Assembly (NCBI GenBank): GCA_964370065.1
Contig: CAYJGK010000002.1
Coordinates: forward strand, 1 to 64,000
DNA length: 64,000 nucleotides
Source: CAMQRS01 sp964370065
Lineage (GTDB): Bacteria > Bacillota_I > Bacilli_A > Erysipelotrichales > Erysipelotrichaceae
Reading direction: 5' to 3'
The first letter of the stretch is position 1. Each line of letters starts with the position of its first letter. The translations under genes and the position numbers were made by a program. Shown here one piece after another: positions 16,885 through 25,365 of this stretch. The notes below the pieces were generated by a model, which made no database searches, was not told where the DNA came from, and saw nothing but the letters and a program-made list of their open reading frames with translations.

Positions 16885-18726
16885 ATGCGATATCAAATAG
16901 TAAAAGCAAGTAAATCCTTTGGTTCACAAGATGTATTTGAAAATATTACTTTTGAAGTAAAGGATAAAGAAAAAATTGCAATAGTGGGAAGAAATGGATG
17001 TGGAAAATCGACTCTTTTAAAAATTATTGCACAAGAGGAAGATTTAGATAAAGGCGAAATCCACAAAGAAAAAAAATGCAAGATTGAATACTTAGCACAA
17101 AATGTATTTTATGATGAGGAAAAAAGCGTAGAAGAGGATTTTGAACAAGTTTTTGAACTGCTACATGAATATGAAAGACAACTACAAACAATAGAAAAAC
17201 AAATGGAATATGACCATAGTGAAAAGATATTAAATGAATATGCAAGTGTTCAAGCCAAATTTGAGGAATTAGGTGGGTATACGTATAGACAGGAAATGTT
17301 GAATATATTTACGCGTTTTGGATTTGCAATAGAAGATTTAAAGCGTAGTATTAATGAATTTTCCGGAGGACAAAAAACACGATTAGCTTTTGTGAAGTTA
17401 TTAATAAGTAAACCAGATATTTTATTATTAGATGAGCCAACTAACCATTTAGACTTAACTACGATTGAATGGTTAGAAGGGTATATTAAACGTTATCCTA
17501 AAGCGGTTGTTATGGTTTCACATGATCGTACTTTCTTAGATCGTGTAGTCGATGTGGTATATGAAATAGAGTATGGTGTCATGCGCAAATACACAGGAAA
17601 CTACACAAACTATGTAAATGTGAAAAGAAGCGATATCGAACGTAATAAGAGTGCTTATGCAAGGCAACAAAAAGAAATTGCACAATTAGAAAATGTAATT
17701 GAAAAATTTAGATATAAAGCATCAAAAGCAAAAATGGCGCAATCGAAAATAAAATATTTAGATCGAATCGAACGTATTGAAGATCGTAGTGCAGATGAAA
17801 AAACTTTTCATGCTACTTTCACCTCTCATATTAAGGGAGGCAATCAAGTCTTACAAACGCAAGATTTGGTTGTGGGCTATGATACGCCATTATGTAGTGT
17901 CACATTAGAATTATTACGTGGACAACGAGTTGCAATTGTTGGTGAAAATGGAACAGGTAAATCAACGTTTATAAAAACGCTAATGGATAAAGTACAACCA
18001 CTAAGTGGTGGTTACTTATTTGGCCATCAAATAGAAACTAGTTACTTTGACCAAGAATTAGCACAGTTTCAATCCCACCGCAATGTGATTGAAGAGTTGT
18101 GGAATTTGTTCCCTGACTTTGACCATACTCAAATTCGTAATGCATTAGGAGCATTTTTGTTTTCAGGCGAAGATGTGTTCAAAGAAGTAAGTGTATTAAG
18201 TGGTGGGGAAAAAGTACGCTTAACGTTAGCTAAAATGATGTTAGAACATGCCAATTTCTTAATCATGGATGAACCAACCAATCACTTAGATATCATTGGA
18301 AAAGAGGCTTTAGAACAATCTCTAATGAAATATGATGGAACCATCTTATTTGTTTCGCATGATCGATATTTCATCTCACAAATTGCAACGGGTATCTTAG
18401 AATTAAAAGATGGAAAGGCAATTTATCATGCTTTAAATTACGATGAATTTATGCAAAAAGATAGTGTTGAAAAAGTAGAAGTCAAAGAAATAAAAACAAA
18501 AGAAAAGCCCAAACATATTAATTATGGACGTGAATGTTCTCGCTTAGAAAAGCAAATTGCGAAAAAAGAAGAGCAACTGGAAGAATATCGTGAATTGCGT
18601 TTCGAACCAGATTATTATCAAGACGCAAAAAAGATGAAAGAACTGGATGAAGAGATTGATGCAATACATAATGAAATCAATAATATGATGCAACTTTGGG
18701 AAGAATACAGTGAACAATTAACCTAA
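16885..18726 (+). CDS. ABC-F family ATPase (YdiF/Uup-like)
   Basis: A 613-residue soluble protein with two ABC domains and no membrane segment, the hallmark of ABC-F translation factors acting at the ribosomal E site. First domain: GRNGCGKST, signature FSGGQKTRLAF, Walker B LLLDEPTNHLD. Linker (P-site tRNA interaction motif) at about 235-310. Second domain: GENGTGKST, LSGGEKVRLTL, IMDEPTNHLD. The charged C-terminal coiled coil (about 535-613) is like that of Uup/YdiF. This is more probably a housekeeping paralog than an antibiotic-resistance one, but that cannot be settled here. Confidence 0.9.
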   Translation: MRYQIVKASKSFGSQDVFENITFEVKDKEKIAIVGRNGCGKSTLLKIIAQEEDLDKGEIHKEKKCKIEYLAQNVFYDEEKSVEEDFEQVFELLHEYERQLQTIEKQMEYDHSEKILNEYASVQAKFEELGGYTYRQEMLNIFTRFGFAIEDLKRSINEFSGGQKTRLAFVKLLISKPDILLLDEPTNHLDLTTIEWLEGYIKRYPKAVVMVSHDRTFLDRVVDVVYEIEYGVMRKYTGNYTNYVNVKRSDIERNKSAYARQQKEIAQLENVIEKFRYKASKAKMAQSKIKYLDRIERIEDRSADEKTFHATFTSHIKGGNQVLQTQDLVVGYDTPLCSVTLELLRGQRVAIVGENGTGKSTFIKTLMDKVQPLSGGYLFGHQIETSYFDQELAQFQSHRNVIEELWNLFPDFDHTQIRNALGAFLFSGEDVFKEVSVLSGGEKVRLTLAKMMLEHANFLIMDEPTNHLDIIGKEALEQSLMKYDGTILFVSHDRYFISQIATGILELKDGKAIYHALNYDEFMQKDSVEKVEVKEIKTKEKPKHINYGRECSRLEKQIAKKEEQLEEYRELRFEPDYYQDAKKMKELDEEIDAIHNEINNMMQLWEEYSEQLT

Positions 18727-18795
18727 TATATATAATATGGAATAGTGGTTTATTTTATGTAATAGACAAATGCAATACTGCAAATCAAGACAAGC

Positions 18796-18829
18796 AAAAG
18801 AGCATACAATAAGTTGTATGCTCTTTTTT
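18796..18829. terminator. Bidirectional terminator between convergent genes
   Basis: AAAAGAGCATACAA and TTGTATGCTCTTTT pair perfectly over 14 bp around a 4-nt loop. A T-run lies on the plus side and four T residues on the minus side. Confidence 0.88.
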
Positions 18830-18879
18830 ATATCCTATTTTGAGTACTAAATAGGATATTGATTAATCGTGCCAATGAT

Positions 18880-19434
18880 TTAGTCACTTTTTTTATAGAG
18901 TTCAATAAATAATGCATTTAAGCCATTTAGTAAAATGATTTGCCCAAAGGAGGCAATGTCACCCAACAACATAAAAGAGAATGAAAAACCAGCTAATAGT
19001 AGTTTGAGTAAGGTAAAAAAATGCATACCTAATACATAATTAGATTTTGATATTTGCTTGATGACAAGAAAAGTTAATAAAATAGAAGCGAGGGTAGCCC
19101 CCATATTGCATAAGACATGTAGGGTAGAAAAAAAGTCATTACTATGAATGGTGTAAGGTGATACAATACCAATGATATTCATTGTGCTGATAATAGTGGC
19201 ATACAAGATAAAGTGTTTACGGAGTGCATAAACCTTTACAATCTTAATAAATAATACATAAGCATATAAAGATTGCAGTAAACCCCATAAGATAAAAAAA
19301 GGGCGGATACTTGGTTGATTCCCAACGAAGGTAAAATTATCATAGAGAAAGGAACCTCTACTAGCTAAATATAGGCTCATTATTAGTAATAGAAGAGCAC
19401 TACTCATCATTAATTTAATCACTATTTGTTTCAT
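18880..19434 (-). CDS. Unidentified polytopic membrane protein, 184 aa
   Basis: I do not recognise the family. The protein has about six hydrophobic helices separated by short loops, starting MKQIVIKLMMSSALLLLIMS and ending with a charged tail ELYKKSD. No conserved catalytic motif is visible. The start has no ribosome binding site. Instead a good promoter on the minus strand has its -10 only 6 nt before the ATG, so the mRNA may be leaderless. Later in-frame ATGs at codons 9 and 10 are alternatives. It converges with the ABC-F gene, sharing a terminator. Confidence 0.7.
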   Translation of the reverse strand: MKQIVIKLMMSSALLLLIMSLYLASRGSFLYDNFTFVGNQPSIRPFFILWGLLQSLYAYVLFIKIVKVYALRKHFILYATIISTMNIIGIVSPYTIHSNDFFSTLHVLCNMGATLASILLTFLVIKQISKSNYVLGMHFFTLLKLLLAGFSFSFMLLGDIASFGQIILLNGLNALFIELYKKSD

Positions 19435-19440
19435 AAAAAT

Positions 19441-19469
19441 AGAATAACGAATAAAGAATGATAAGTCAA
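19441..19469 (-). promoter_or_regulatory. Promoter directly abutting the start codon (possible leaderless transcript)
   Basis: On the minus strand: TTGACT (19469-19464), exactly 17 bp, TATTCT (19446-19441), then six bases and ATG at 19434. Transcription would begin at or next to the initiator codon. Confidence 0.55.
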
Positions 19470-19581
19470 TGATGAGAGTGGTGTTTAAGGTACAATCAAG
19501 TCTAGAAATACATTTATGCTAATATCAAATCAAGTTGTAAATAGGCAAATAGTTGGTGTTGCAAAAGAATGTAAAGTAAGG

Positions 19582-19610
19582 GTTATTGCCTAAGAGGTAG
19601 TTGCTTTTTT
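19582..19610 (+). terminator. Weak terminator-like hairpin with no gene in front
   Basis: GTTATTGCC pairs with GGTAGTTGC (three G-U pairs, one mismatch) around TAAGA and is followed by six T residues. No coding region precedes it on this strand, so it may end a small RNA or be chance. Confidence 0.3.
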
Positions 19611-19629
19611 ATAAGGAATAGGAAGTATT

Positions 19630-19658
19630 TTGTATAATCGTAATAAATACGCTATAAT
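19630..19658 (+). promoter_or_regulatory. Promoter of the nucleoid-associated protein gene
   Basis: TTGTAT (19630-19635), 17-bp spacer, TATAAT (19653-19658), 25 nt before the ATG at 19684. Confidence 0.65.
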
Positions 19659-19683
19659 AATGAAGAAAAGTAGAGGATACAGA

Positions 19684-20655
19684 ATGAATATAAAAAAAGC
19701 AATACTGCATGTTATGGATGCCCAACAAGAAACATATATAATGAGTGAGACAGAATTATTTGTAAACTTGCCTTTAAGTGAATATTTTATGAAGCACTTA
19801 AGTAAAATACAAGACAATCCAAACGGACAAAAAGGAAAATTACAAAAAGAGCATAATATGTATACTAAAATGCAACAGTATGAACAAAAAAATTTTATTC
19901 AACTGTCACAAACAATTGGAAAGCAAATCTTGCAAGCATACCAAGAAGCACTGCGATGGGAAGCAATGAATGTTTTTTTTGTAGAATATGAACAAGATAA
20001 TCGACTATTTTTTGCTATGTTGAAATGTGGGAATAAGGAAGGATTTATTCGTGAGATTAGTGAAACGGGAAATGAAATCATACAAAATTTCACTTTATTA
20101 CCAAATGGGTCACAAGCTATGGACGAGTTCTTTATTATTGATATAGAAAATAAAAGTGTATTCTTTAAAGAAGTAAAAAAATATTTTGATGGAAGAGAAA
20201 CATTATTAATCAGTGAAGACGTATTAGGTTGTACAAGCTTACCTTCTACAAAACAATCTCTAAAAGATATTGATGAAATTGTCATGCAAGCGAGTCGAGA
20301 GTGTGAAAGCAATCCGCTCACACAAACATTAAAAATGAAACAATTTTTAAAATCATGTGTACAAAGTGATCAAAAAGTAGATGTGAAAGATTTAGTAGAA
20401 GTCGTGTATCCAAAAGAAGAAAAGTTTCAATCCACATTGCAAAATTTAATTGAAGAGCGAGCTTTACCTGAAACGATTCAGTTGCAAAAAAAAGCACCTA
20501 TTGCCATGCGTAAACATAAGATTAAAACAGATAGTGGAATTGAAATTAGTGTACCTTTAGAATTGTTAGAAGCACAAGATGTAGTACAAATTAATAATAA
20601 CAGTGATGGTAGTGTCAGCATTTCATTACAACACATAGGGAAATTAATCGATTAA
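19684..20655 (+). CDS. Nucleoid-associated protein (YejK/NdpA-like family)
   Basis: A 323-residue protein matching the 37-kDa nucleoid-associated family in length and features: MNIKKAILHVMDAQQETYIM at the N-terminus, the central VFFVEYEQDNRLFFAMLKCGNKEGF, and the C-terminal IKTDSGIEISVPLELLEAQD near HKIKTDSG. Such proteins bind DNA loosely; their exact role in Bacillota is unclear. An upstream in-frame ATG lies between the promoter elements, so the ATG at 19684, preceded by AGAGGA, is used. It lies before glycan genes but probably forms a separate functional unit. Confidence 0.75.
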   Translation: MNIKKAILHVMDAQQETYIMSETELFVNLPLSEYFMKHLSKIQDNPNGQKGKLQKEHNMYTKMQQYEQKNFIQLSQTIGKQILQAYQEALRWEAMNVFFVEYEQDNRLFFAMLKCGNKEGFIREISETGNEIIQNFTLLPNGSQAMDEFFIIDIENKSVFFKEVKKYFDGRETLLISEDVLGCTSLPSTKQSLKDIDEIVMQASRECESNPLTQTLKMKQFLKSCVQSDQKVDVKDLVEVVYPKEEKFQSTLQNLIEERALPETIQLQKKAPIAMRKHKIKTDSGIEISVPLELLEAQDVVQINNNSDGSVSISLQHIGKLID

Positions 20656-20668
20656 CAAAGGGGACAAT

Positions 20669-21928
20669 ATGAAACAAATAATAGATAAAAGAATAGATGC
20701 AATAATTGTATGGTTTATCTTACTGACACCACTTTTAGATGCGTCTACAGCTATATTAATGCAAGTTATGAATACTAATTTACCTATTACGAATCTGATT
20801 AAGGTAGTTTTTATGGCACTATTGTTTGCCTATGTAGTATGGATGCCTAAAACTAAGGCAAGAAAATATGTATTGTATTGGATTGCTGTTTTAATTGTGT
20901 ATGGAATACTATTCGTTATTCATTTACAAGAACTAAATATGGGTGTACTTATACAAGAAGGAAAAGAAGTCGTGAAATACTTTTTTTATCCATTCACACT
21001 ATTAAGTTTGTATGCTATTTATGAGCAAAGAAAATTACCGATGAAAATGGAAGTGTTTTCTTATGTGTTTATTTTATACATGGGATTAATTGTGTGTTCT
21101 ACTGTATTAAATGTAGGAAGTAATGCCTATACACAAGGAAAAATAGGGGAAGTCGGTTTATTTCATTCTTTAAATGAAATTGGAGCAATCATTGTATTGC
21201 TTTACCCTTTTTTCTTATTACAGTTACACAAAATGAAAAAAGAGCTATTGAAATGGGTTATTATTATTGTGTGTGCAGCTATCTTTTTCGCATTAGGTAG
21301 TAAAGCCCCGCTTATATTATTTATAGTGATCAATGGAATTTATGTATGCAATGAAGTGCTGCAATTATGGAAAAGAAAAGCTTATAAGCAAGTAGGAATA
21401 GTAGCTGGTATTACAGTTGGAACACTAATTGGTGTTGCCAGTTATCTACCAAAAACTAATTTTTATGCAAATATTAAAGTGCATTTATCATTCTTGAAAA
21501 TTAATTCGATTGCAGATTTACTTTCTTACCATGGGATTAATCGCTTTATTTTTAGTGATCGTTTAACCTTTTTAGGTAATGAATGGGCAATATATAGTCA
21601 AAGTAGTGCTATGGATTTATTATTTGGATTAGGTTCCTATGCAGCGAATAGTGAGATCTTAAGAAAAACAGTAGAAATGGATTACTTTGATATATTCTTC
21701 AAGTTTGGAATCATTGGTTTTATTTTATACTTTATTCCTGTCATATATCTTCTTATTCAAACTTTTAAAACTTGTCCATTTAAAACAATGTATGGGTATT
21801 ATGGAATAATCACATTAGGATTTGGACTAGCGTTATTAAGTGGGCATGTATTATCTGCACCTTCTGTGAGTATGATAGTCATCAGTATTCAAATATTTAT
21901 GATTCAGGAAGGGAAAAAACAATTATGA
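20669..21928 (+). CDS. O-antigen ligase/polymerase-like (Wzy/WaaL type) membrane protein
   Basis: A 419-residue protein with roughly 10-12 transmembrane helices and one larger external loop (about residues 265-325). The layout is that of O-antigen polymerases and ligases, which join lipid-linked glycan units outside the membrane. Sequence conservation in the family is low, so the call rests on topology, length and neighbours. AAAGGGGA precedes the start, and the following glycosyltransferase overlaps it by 4 nt (ATGA). It is separated from the main glycan locus by glmS. Confidence 0.75.
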   Translation: MKQIIDKRIDAIIVWFILLTPLLDASTAILMQVMNTNLPITNLIKVVFMALLFAYVVWMPKTKARKYVLYWIAVLIVYGILFVIHLQELNMGVLIQEGKEVVKYFFYPFTLLSLYAIYEQRKLPMKMEVFSYVFILYMGLIVCSTVLNVGSNAYTQGKIGEVGLFHSLNEIGAIIVLLYPFFLLQLHKMKKELLKWVIIIVCAAIFFALGSKAPLILFIVINGIYVCNEVLQLWKRKAYKQVGIVAGITVGTLIGVASYLPKTNFYANIKVHLSFLKINSIADLLSYHGINRFIFSDRLTFLGNEWAIYSQSSAMDLLFGLGSYAANSEILRKTVEMDYFDIFFKFGIIGFILYFIPVIYLLIQTFKTCPFKTMYGYYGIITLGFGLALLSGHVLSAPSVSMIVISIQIFMIQEGKKQL

Positions 21929-23079
21929 AAATAGCAATTTATGCCTTGCATCTAGGATTTGGTGGCGTTGAGAAATATGTATGTACGATTGCGAATATTT
22001 TGTGCCAAAAGTATGAGGTAGAAATTATTGCTACATATAAAATGGTTGCGATACCGGCTTTTCCTTTAGATAAAAAAGTAAAAGTAACCTATTTAATTGA
22101 ACATATGCAACCTAATAAAGTCGCTTTAAAAAAAGCGATTAAATCTTTTAAAATAGGTAATAGTATCAAAGAAATTAAGTATGCTTATCAATTACTACAA
22201 TTAAAAAACAATTTAAATATAAAAAGTATAAAAGAATGCACAAGTGATGTAATCATTTCCACAAGAGATTTTCATAACACATTGATTCAAAAGTATGCAG
22301 CTGCTAATATTATAAAAATAAGCAGTGAACATAACCATCATAATGAAAATAAAGAATATATAAAGCAAATTGTGCAATCCGTTTCTCAATTTGATTATTT
22401 CCTGCCTATTTCAAAACAGTTAACGCAGTTTTATGCACAACAATTACCCAATATTGATGTGCGTTATATTCCTTTTTGTATTGATGAATCAACATGTGTG
22501 CGAACAAAAAATCATAGTCACAAACGCTTGATTAGCGTGGGCCGTATTTCTGCAGAAAAAGGGATGATTGAACTAGTTGATATGTTTGAAAAGATGAGTT
22601 TACAGCAAGCGGATTTGCATTTAGATATTGTAGGTGATGGCCCGTTAATGGATGCCTTAAAACGTAAAGTGGAACCGATTAAACATAAGGTGACATTGCA
22701 TGGTTTTTTACCTAAATCTGAAATTGATTGCTTATATGCACAATCTAGTTTATATGTAATGGCTTCCCACAGTGAATCTTTTGGATTAGTTTTGCTAGAA
22801 GCTATGAGTAATGAATTGGCTTGTATTGCCTTTGATCGTGCGCAAGGAGCAACAGAAATTATTCAAGATGGAGTGAATGGTTATTTGATTGCCAATAACG
22901 ATGAGAATGCGTATATGGAGCAAATATTAGAATTATTGAATCATCCTGAACATTTAGAACAACTCAGTAAACAAGCATTCCAGTCTATTCGTGATTACAA
23001 ATATGCGAATACAGAAGAAAAATGGTTGTCATTGATGAGTGAAGTGGAAAATAGAATAAATAAAGCAAACACTAACTAG
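21925..23079 (+). CDS. Glycosyltransferase family 4
   Basis: A 384-residue GT-B glycosyltransferase. The N-terminal acceptor domain begins KIAIYALHLGFGGVEKYVC. The C-terminal nucleotide-sugar domain has RLISVGRISAEKGM, LDIVGDGPL, VTLHGFLPKSEI and the E-x7-E element SESFGLVLLEAMSNELACI. Its start overlaps the stop of the Wzy-like gene (ATGA), indicating a two-gene unit that probably adds to and polymerises one glycan. The donor sugar is not predictable. Confidence 0.88.
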   Translation: MKIAIYALHLGFGGVEKYVCTIANILCQKYEVEIIATYKMVAIPAFPLDKKVKVTYLIEHMQPNKVALKKAIKSFKIGNSIKEIKYAYQLLQLKNNLNIKSIKECTSDVIISTRDFHNTLIQKYAAANIIKISSEHNHHNENKEYIKQIVQSVSQFDYFLPISKQLTQFYAQQLPNIDVRYIPFCIDESTCVRTKNHSHKRLISVGRISAEKGMIELVDMFEKMSLQQADLHLDIVGDGPLMDALKRKVEPIKHKVTLHGFLPKSEIDCLYAQSSLYVMASHSESFGLVLLEAMSNELACIAFDRAQGATEIIQDGVNGYLIANNDENAYMEQILELLNHPEHLEQLSKQAFQSIRDYKYANTEEKWLSLMSEVENRINKANTN

Positions 23080-23102
23080 TGAATAAATGCTGTAAATAGA
23101 GT

Positions 23103-23139
23103 AAAAAAATAAAAGTAGACAAATACTTTTATTTTTTTT
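23103..23139 (+). terminator. Terminator after the Wzy-like/GT4 unit
   Basis: AATAAAAGTA and TACTTTTATT form a stem around GACAAA with a long 3' T-run. AT-only stem but perfect pairing. Confidence 0.75.
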
Positions 23140-23177
23140 ATAATTAAAACAGTTATTGCTCCTAAACCAGTAATAAT

Positions 23178-23290
23178 GAGCGCCAGGACACATAGTGTTG
23201 ACGAGGTGAACAGTTATCGAAATATTCGGCGGGTACTGTTCCGGTTAGTGTGAATCGAAAGAAATAATACAGAGGCAAGATAATAGAGCT
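23178..23290 (+). ncRNA. glmS ribozyme (GlcN6P-activated self-cleaving riboswitch)
   Basis: The conserved core is present: cleavage site A23179/G23180 followed by GCGCC, then GTTGACGAGG, TATCGAAAT and TCGGCGGGT. Stem P1 is only ACAC/GTGT with a 3-nt loop (23188-23198). P2 is GAACAGT (23208-23214) with ACTGTTC (23235-23241). P3 is a short CGGTT/AATCG stem (23242-23257). On binding glucosamine-6-phosphate the RNA cuts itself, leaving a 5'-OH end that in B. subtilis is degraded by RNase J1. It lies 190 nt before the glmS start, the expected place, and gives feedback control of amino-sugar synthesis. Confidence 0.96.
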
Positions 23291-23317
23291 TAAAAATTAT
23301 TTCATCACTCCTTTTTT

Positions 23318-23343
23318 ATAATGAAAACAATTGTTTTTATTAT
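23318..23343. repeat. AT-rich palindrome between the ribozyme and glmS
   Basis: ATAAT-G-AAAAC-AATT-GTTTT-T-ATTAT, a 26-bp near-perfect inverted repeat, ends 13 nt before the ribosome binding site (GGGAGGA, 23356-23362). It could form a hairpin at the 3' side of the cleaved mRNA or be a protein site. Confidence 0.5.
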
Positions 23344-23371
23344 ACTTACATAAATGGGAGGACGATTTTTT

Positions 23372-25189
23372 ATGTGCGGAATAGTAGGATTTATAGGGGC
23401 AAACCCGAATGCTAATGAAATATTAGTAAGTGGTTTACAAAGTTTAGAATATAGAGGATATGATTCAGCAGGAGTAGCTTTGCTACAAGATACAAAAATA
23501 GAAACAATTAAAACACAAGGGAAAGTAAAACGTTTAAAAGAGAAATTACAATTAAATAGAACGAAAAAAAGTACATTAGGGATTGCTCATACACGTTGGG
23601 CAACACATGGAATACCAAACGAAGCAAACTCACATCCTCATACACAAGGTATGGTTAGTTTAGTTCATAATGGAATAATTGAAAACTATCATGAACTAAA
23701 AGAAGAGTTAAAAGCAAAAGGAGTCGTATTTAAATCAGAAACAGATACAGAAGTAGCTTGTGCATTAATTAATGATTTATACACGATTACAAAAGATAAG
23801 CATGAAACGTTACAACAGGCGAATCAGATGATGCGTGGAAGCTTTGCATTAGCGATTTTATTTCATGATGATATTGAAACATTATATGCAATGCGTAGAA
23901 ATTCACCATTAATTGTTGCTTTTGGAACGGATGAAAACTATGTAGCAAGTGATGTACCAGCTATCTTACAATATAGTGATCAATATGCTTTATTAGAACA
24001 AGATGAGTATGCTATCTTAAAAAAAGATAAAGTTAACATTTATACATTAGAAGGTATACAAAGAGAGTATGAAGTATTAACAGCTGAAATGGATTTAGTG
24101 GATATTCAAAAAGATGGATTTGAGCATTTTATGTTGAAAGAAATTCACGAAGAACCAAAAGTAGTCATGCATACAATTGAGCGTTATTTGAAAACAAATG
24201 TAAATGACTTAATGGAAACATTACCGGATTTATCAAAATATAACCATATACATATGATTGCATGTGGGAGTGCAATGTATGCTTCTATGATTGCTAAAAG
24301 CTTAATTGAAACAAAAGCAAGAATTCGTGTAGAGGTGGAAGTAGCAAGTGAATATCGTTATAAAAATCCAATCTTATCAAAAGATACTTTAGTTATCTTA
24401 GTTTCACAAAGTGGTGAAACAGCTGATACATTGGCTTGTTTGCAATTAGCAAAACAAAATGATATTGATACCTTGGCAGTTGTAAATGTAGTTGGAAGTA
24501 GTATTGCAAGAGAAGCTAAATATGTAGTCTATACATTAGCAGGCCCTGAAATAGCAGTAGCAACAACTAAAGCATACTGTACACAAGTAGCCCTACTTGC
24601 TTTAATTGCATTAAAGTTAAGTATGACTCATAAGTTAATCACTCAATTAGAAATAGACGAAATAGTAACCGATATTAAAAACTTAGAACAAGTGTTAGCA
24701 CACTTAGTAAAAGATATTCAATATGTAGTTGCTGCAAAAATTATATCTAGATTCAATAATGTGTTTTTTATTGGTAGAGGAATTGATTATGCATTATGCA
24801 TGGAAGCCTCTTTAAAATTAAAAGAAATTTCATACATTCATTCAGAAGCTTATCCTGCTGGTGAATTAAAACATGGAACCATATCTTTAGTAGAAAAGGG
24901 AACACCAATTATTTCCGTCTTAACTGAAGAAACATTAGTTGAGAAAGTGGTTAGTAATATAAAAGAAGTGAAAGCAAGAGGAGCTAATGTAATCGTCTTT
25001 GCTTTAGAAGGAATAAAAATAGATCAAGATTTATATGATTATAAAATTACGATTCCAAAAGTAAGTTTCTATTTACAAGCGATTACGACAATTATACCTT
25101 TACAGTTATTGTCGTATGAAGTAGCCAGTCTTAGAGGTTGTGAGATTGACCAACCACGTAACTTAGCAAAATCGGTTACAGTGGAGTAA
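23372..25189 (+). CDS. glmS: Glutamine--fructose-6-phosphate aminotransferase GlmS
   Basis: Makes glucosamine-6-phosphate from fructose-6-phosphate and glutamine, the first step to UDP-GlcNAc. The 605-residue protein begins MCGIVGFIG, placing the catalytic Cys directly after the removed Met. For this reason the ATG at 23372, not the in-frame ATG at 23354, is the true start. It has the class II amidotransferase domain (to about 240, with THGIPNEANSHPH and HNGIIEN) and two SIS sugar-isomerase domains (ACGSAMYAS, VSQSGETADT; GRGIDYALCMEASLKLKEI), ending NLAKSVTVE as usual. It is controlled by the upstream ribozyme and works with GlmM elsewhere in this window. Confidence 0.98.
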   Translation: MCGIVGFIGANPNANEILVSGLQSLEYRGYDSAGVALLQDTKIETIKTQGKVKRLKEKLQLNRTKKSTLGIAHTRWATHGIPNEANSHPHTQGMVSLVHNGIIENYHELKEELKAKGVVFKSETDTEVACALINDLYTITKDKHETLQQANQMMRGSFALAILFHDDIETLYAMRRNSPLIVAFGTDENYVASDVPAILQYSDQYALLEQDEYAILKKDKVNIYTLEGIQREYEVLTAEMDLVDIQKDGFEHFMLKEIHEEPKVVMHTIERYLKTNVNDLMETLPDLSKYNHIHMIACGSAMYASMIAKSLIETKARIRVEVEVASEYRYKNPILSKDTLVILVSQSGETADTLACLQLAKQNDIDTLAVVNVVGSSIAREAKYVVYTLAGPEIAVATTKAYCTQVALLALIALKLSMTHKLITQLEIDEIVTDIKNLEQVLAHLVKDIQYVVAAKIISRFNNVFFIGRGIDYALCMEASLKLKEISYIHSEAYPAGELKHGTISLVEKGTPIISVLTEETLVEKVVSNIKEVKARGANVIVFALEGIKIDQDLYDYKITIPKVSFYLQAITTIIPLQLLSYEVASLRGCEIDQPRNLAKSVTVE

Positions 25190-25197
25190 TGATATTT

Positions 25198-25236
25198 ACA
25201 ATTGGTTCAGTACTCACAAATTCTTCGACCAATTGT
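25198..25236. repeat. Inverted repeat after glmS
   Basis: ACAATTGGT (25198-25206) and ACCAATTGT (25228-25236), 9-bp perfect arms, 21-nt loop, no T-run. It sits between the glmS stop and the terminator proper. Confidence 0.45.
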
Positions 25237-25247
25237 TTATATAGAGT

Positions 25248-25270
25248 AAGGAGCGAAAAGCTCCTTTTTT
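25248..25270 (+). terminator. Terminator of glmS
   Basis: AAGGAGC and GCTCCTT around GAAAA, followed by a T-run. Confidence 0.85.
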
Positions 25271-25304
25271 GAAAGTAAAGCCCTTTATTTAGCAAATAAA
25301 GTAT

Positions 25305-25329
25305 ATAATCGACAATAGTTGTCGATTAT
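25305..25329. promoter_or_regulatory. Perfect palindrome overlapping the flippase promoter, candidate operator
   Basis: ATAATCGACAA (25305-25315) and TTGTCGATTAT (25319-25329) are perfect 11-bp arms around TAG. The left arm contains TCGACA (25309-25314). This lies exactly 17 bp before TATATT (25332-25337), so the palindrome covers a likely -35 element. There is no T-run, so a terminator is unlikely. Confidence 0.55.
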
Positions 25330-25337
25330 GCTATATT
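25309..25337 (+). promoter_or_regulatory. Promoter of the glycan locus (flippase gene)
   Basis: TCGACA, 17-bp spacer, TATATT (5 of 6 matches each), 28 nt before the flippase start. Overlaps the palindrome described at 25305-25329. Confidence 0.5.
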
Positions 25338-25365
25338 TAATACTACGAAATATGGAGACACAATT

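Noticed and set aside
16885..18726. ABC-F gene as an antibiotic resistance determinant
   Set aside because: The C-terminal coiled coil and context fit a housekeeping ABC-F; nothing specific for a resistance subfamily is visible.
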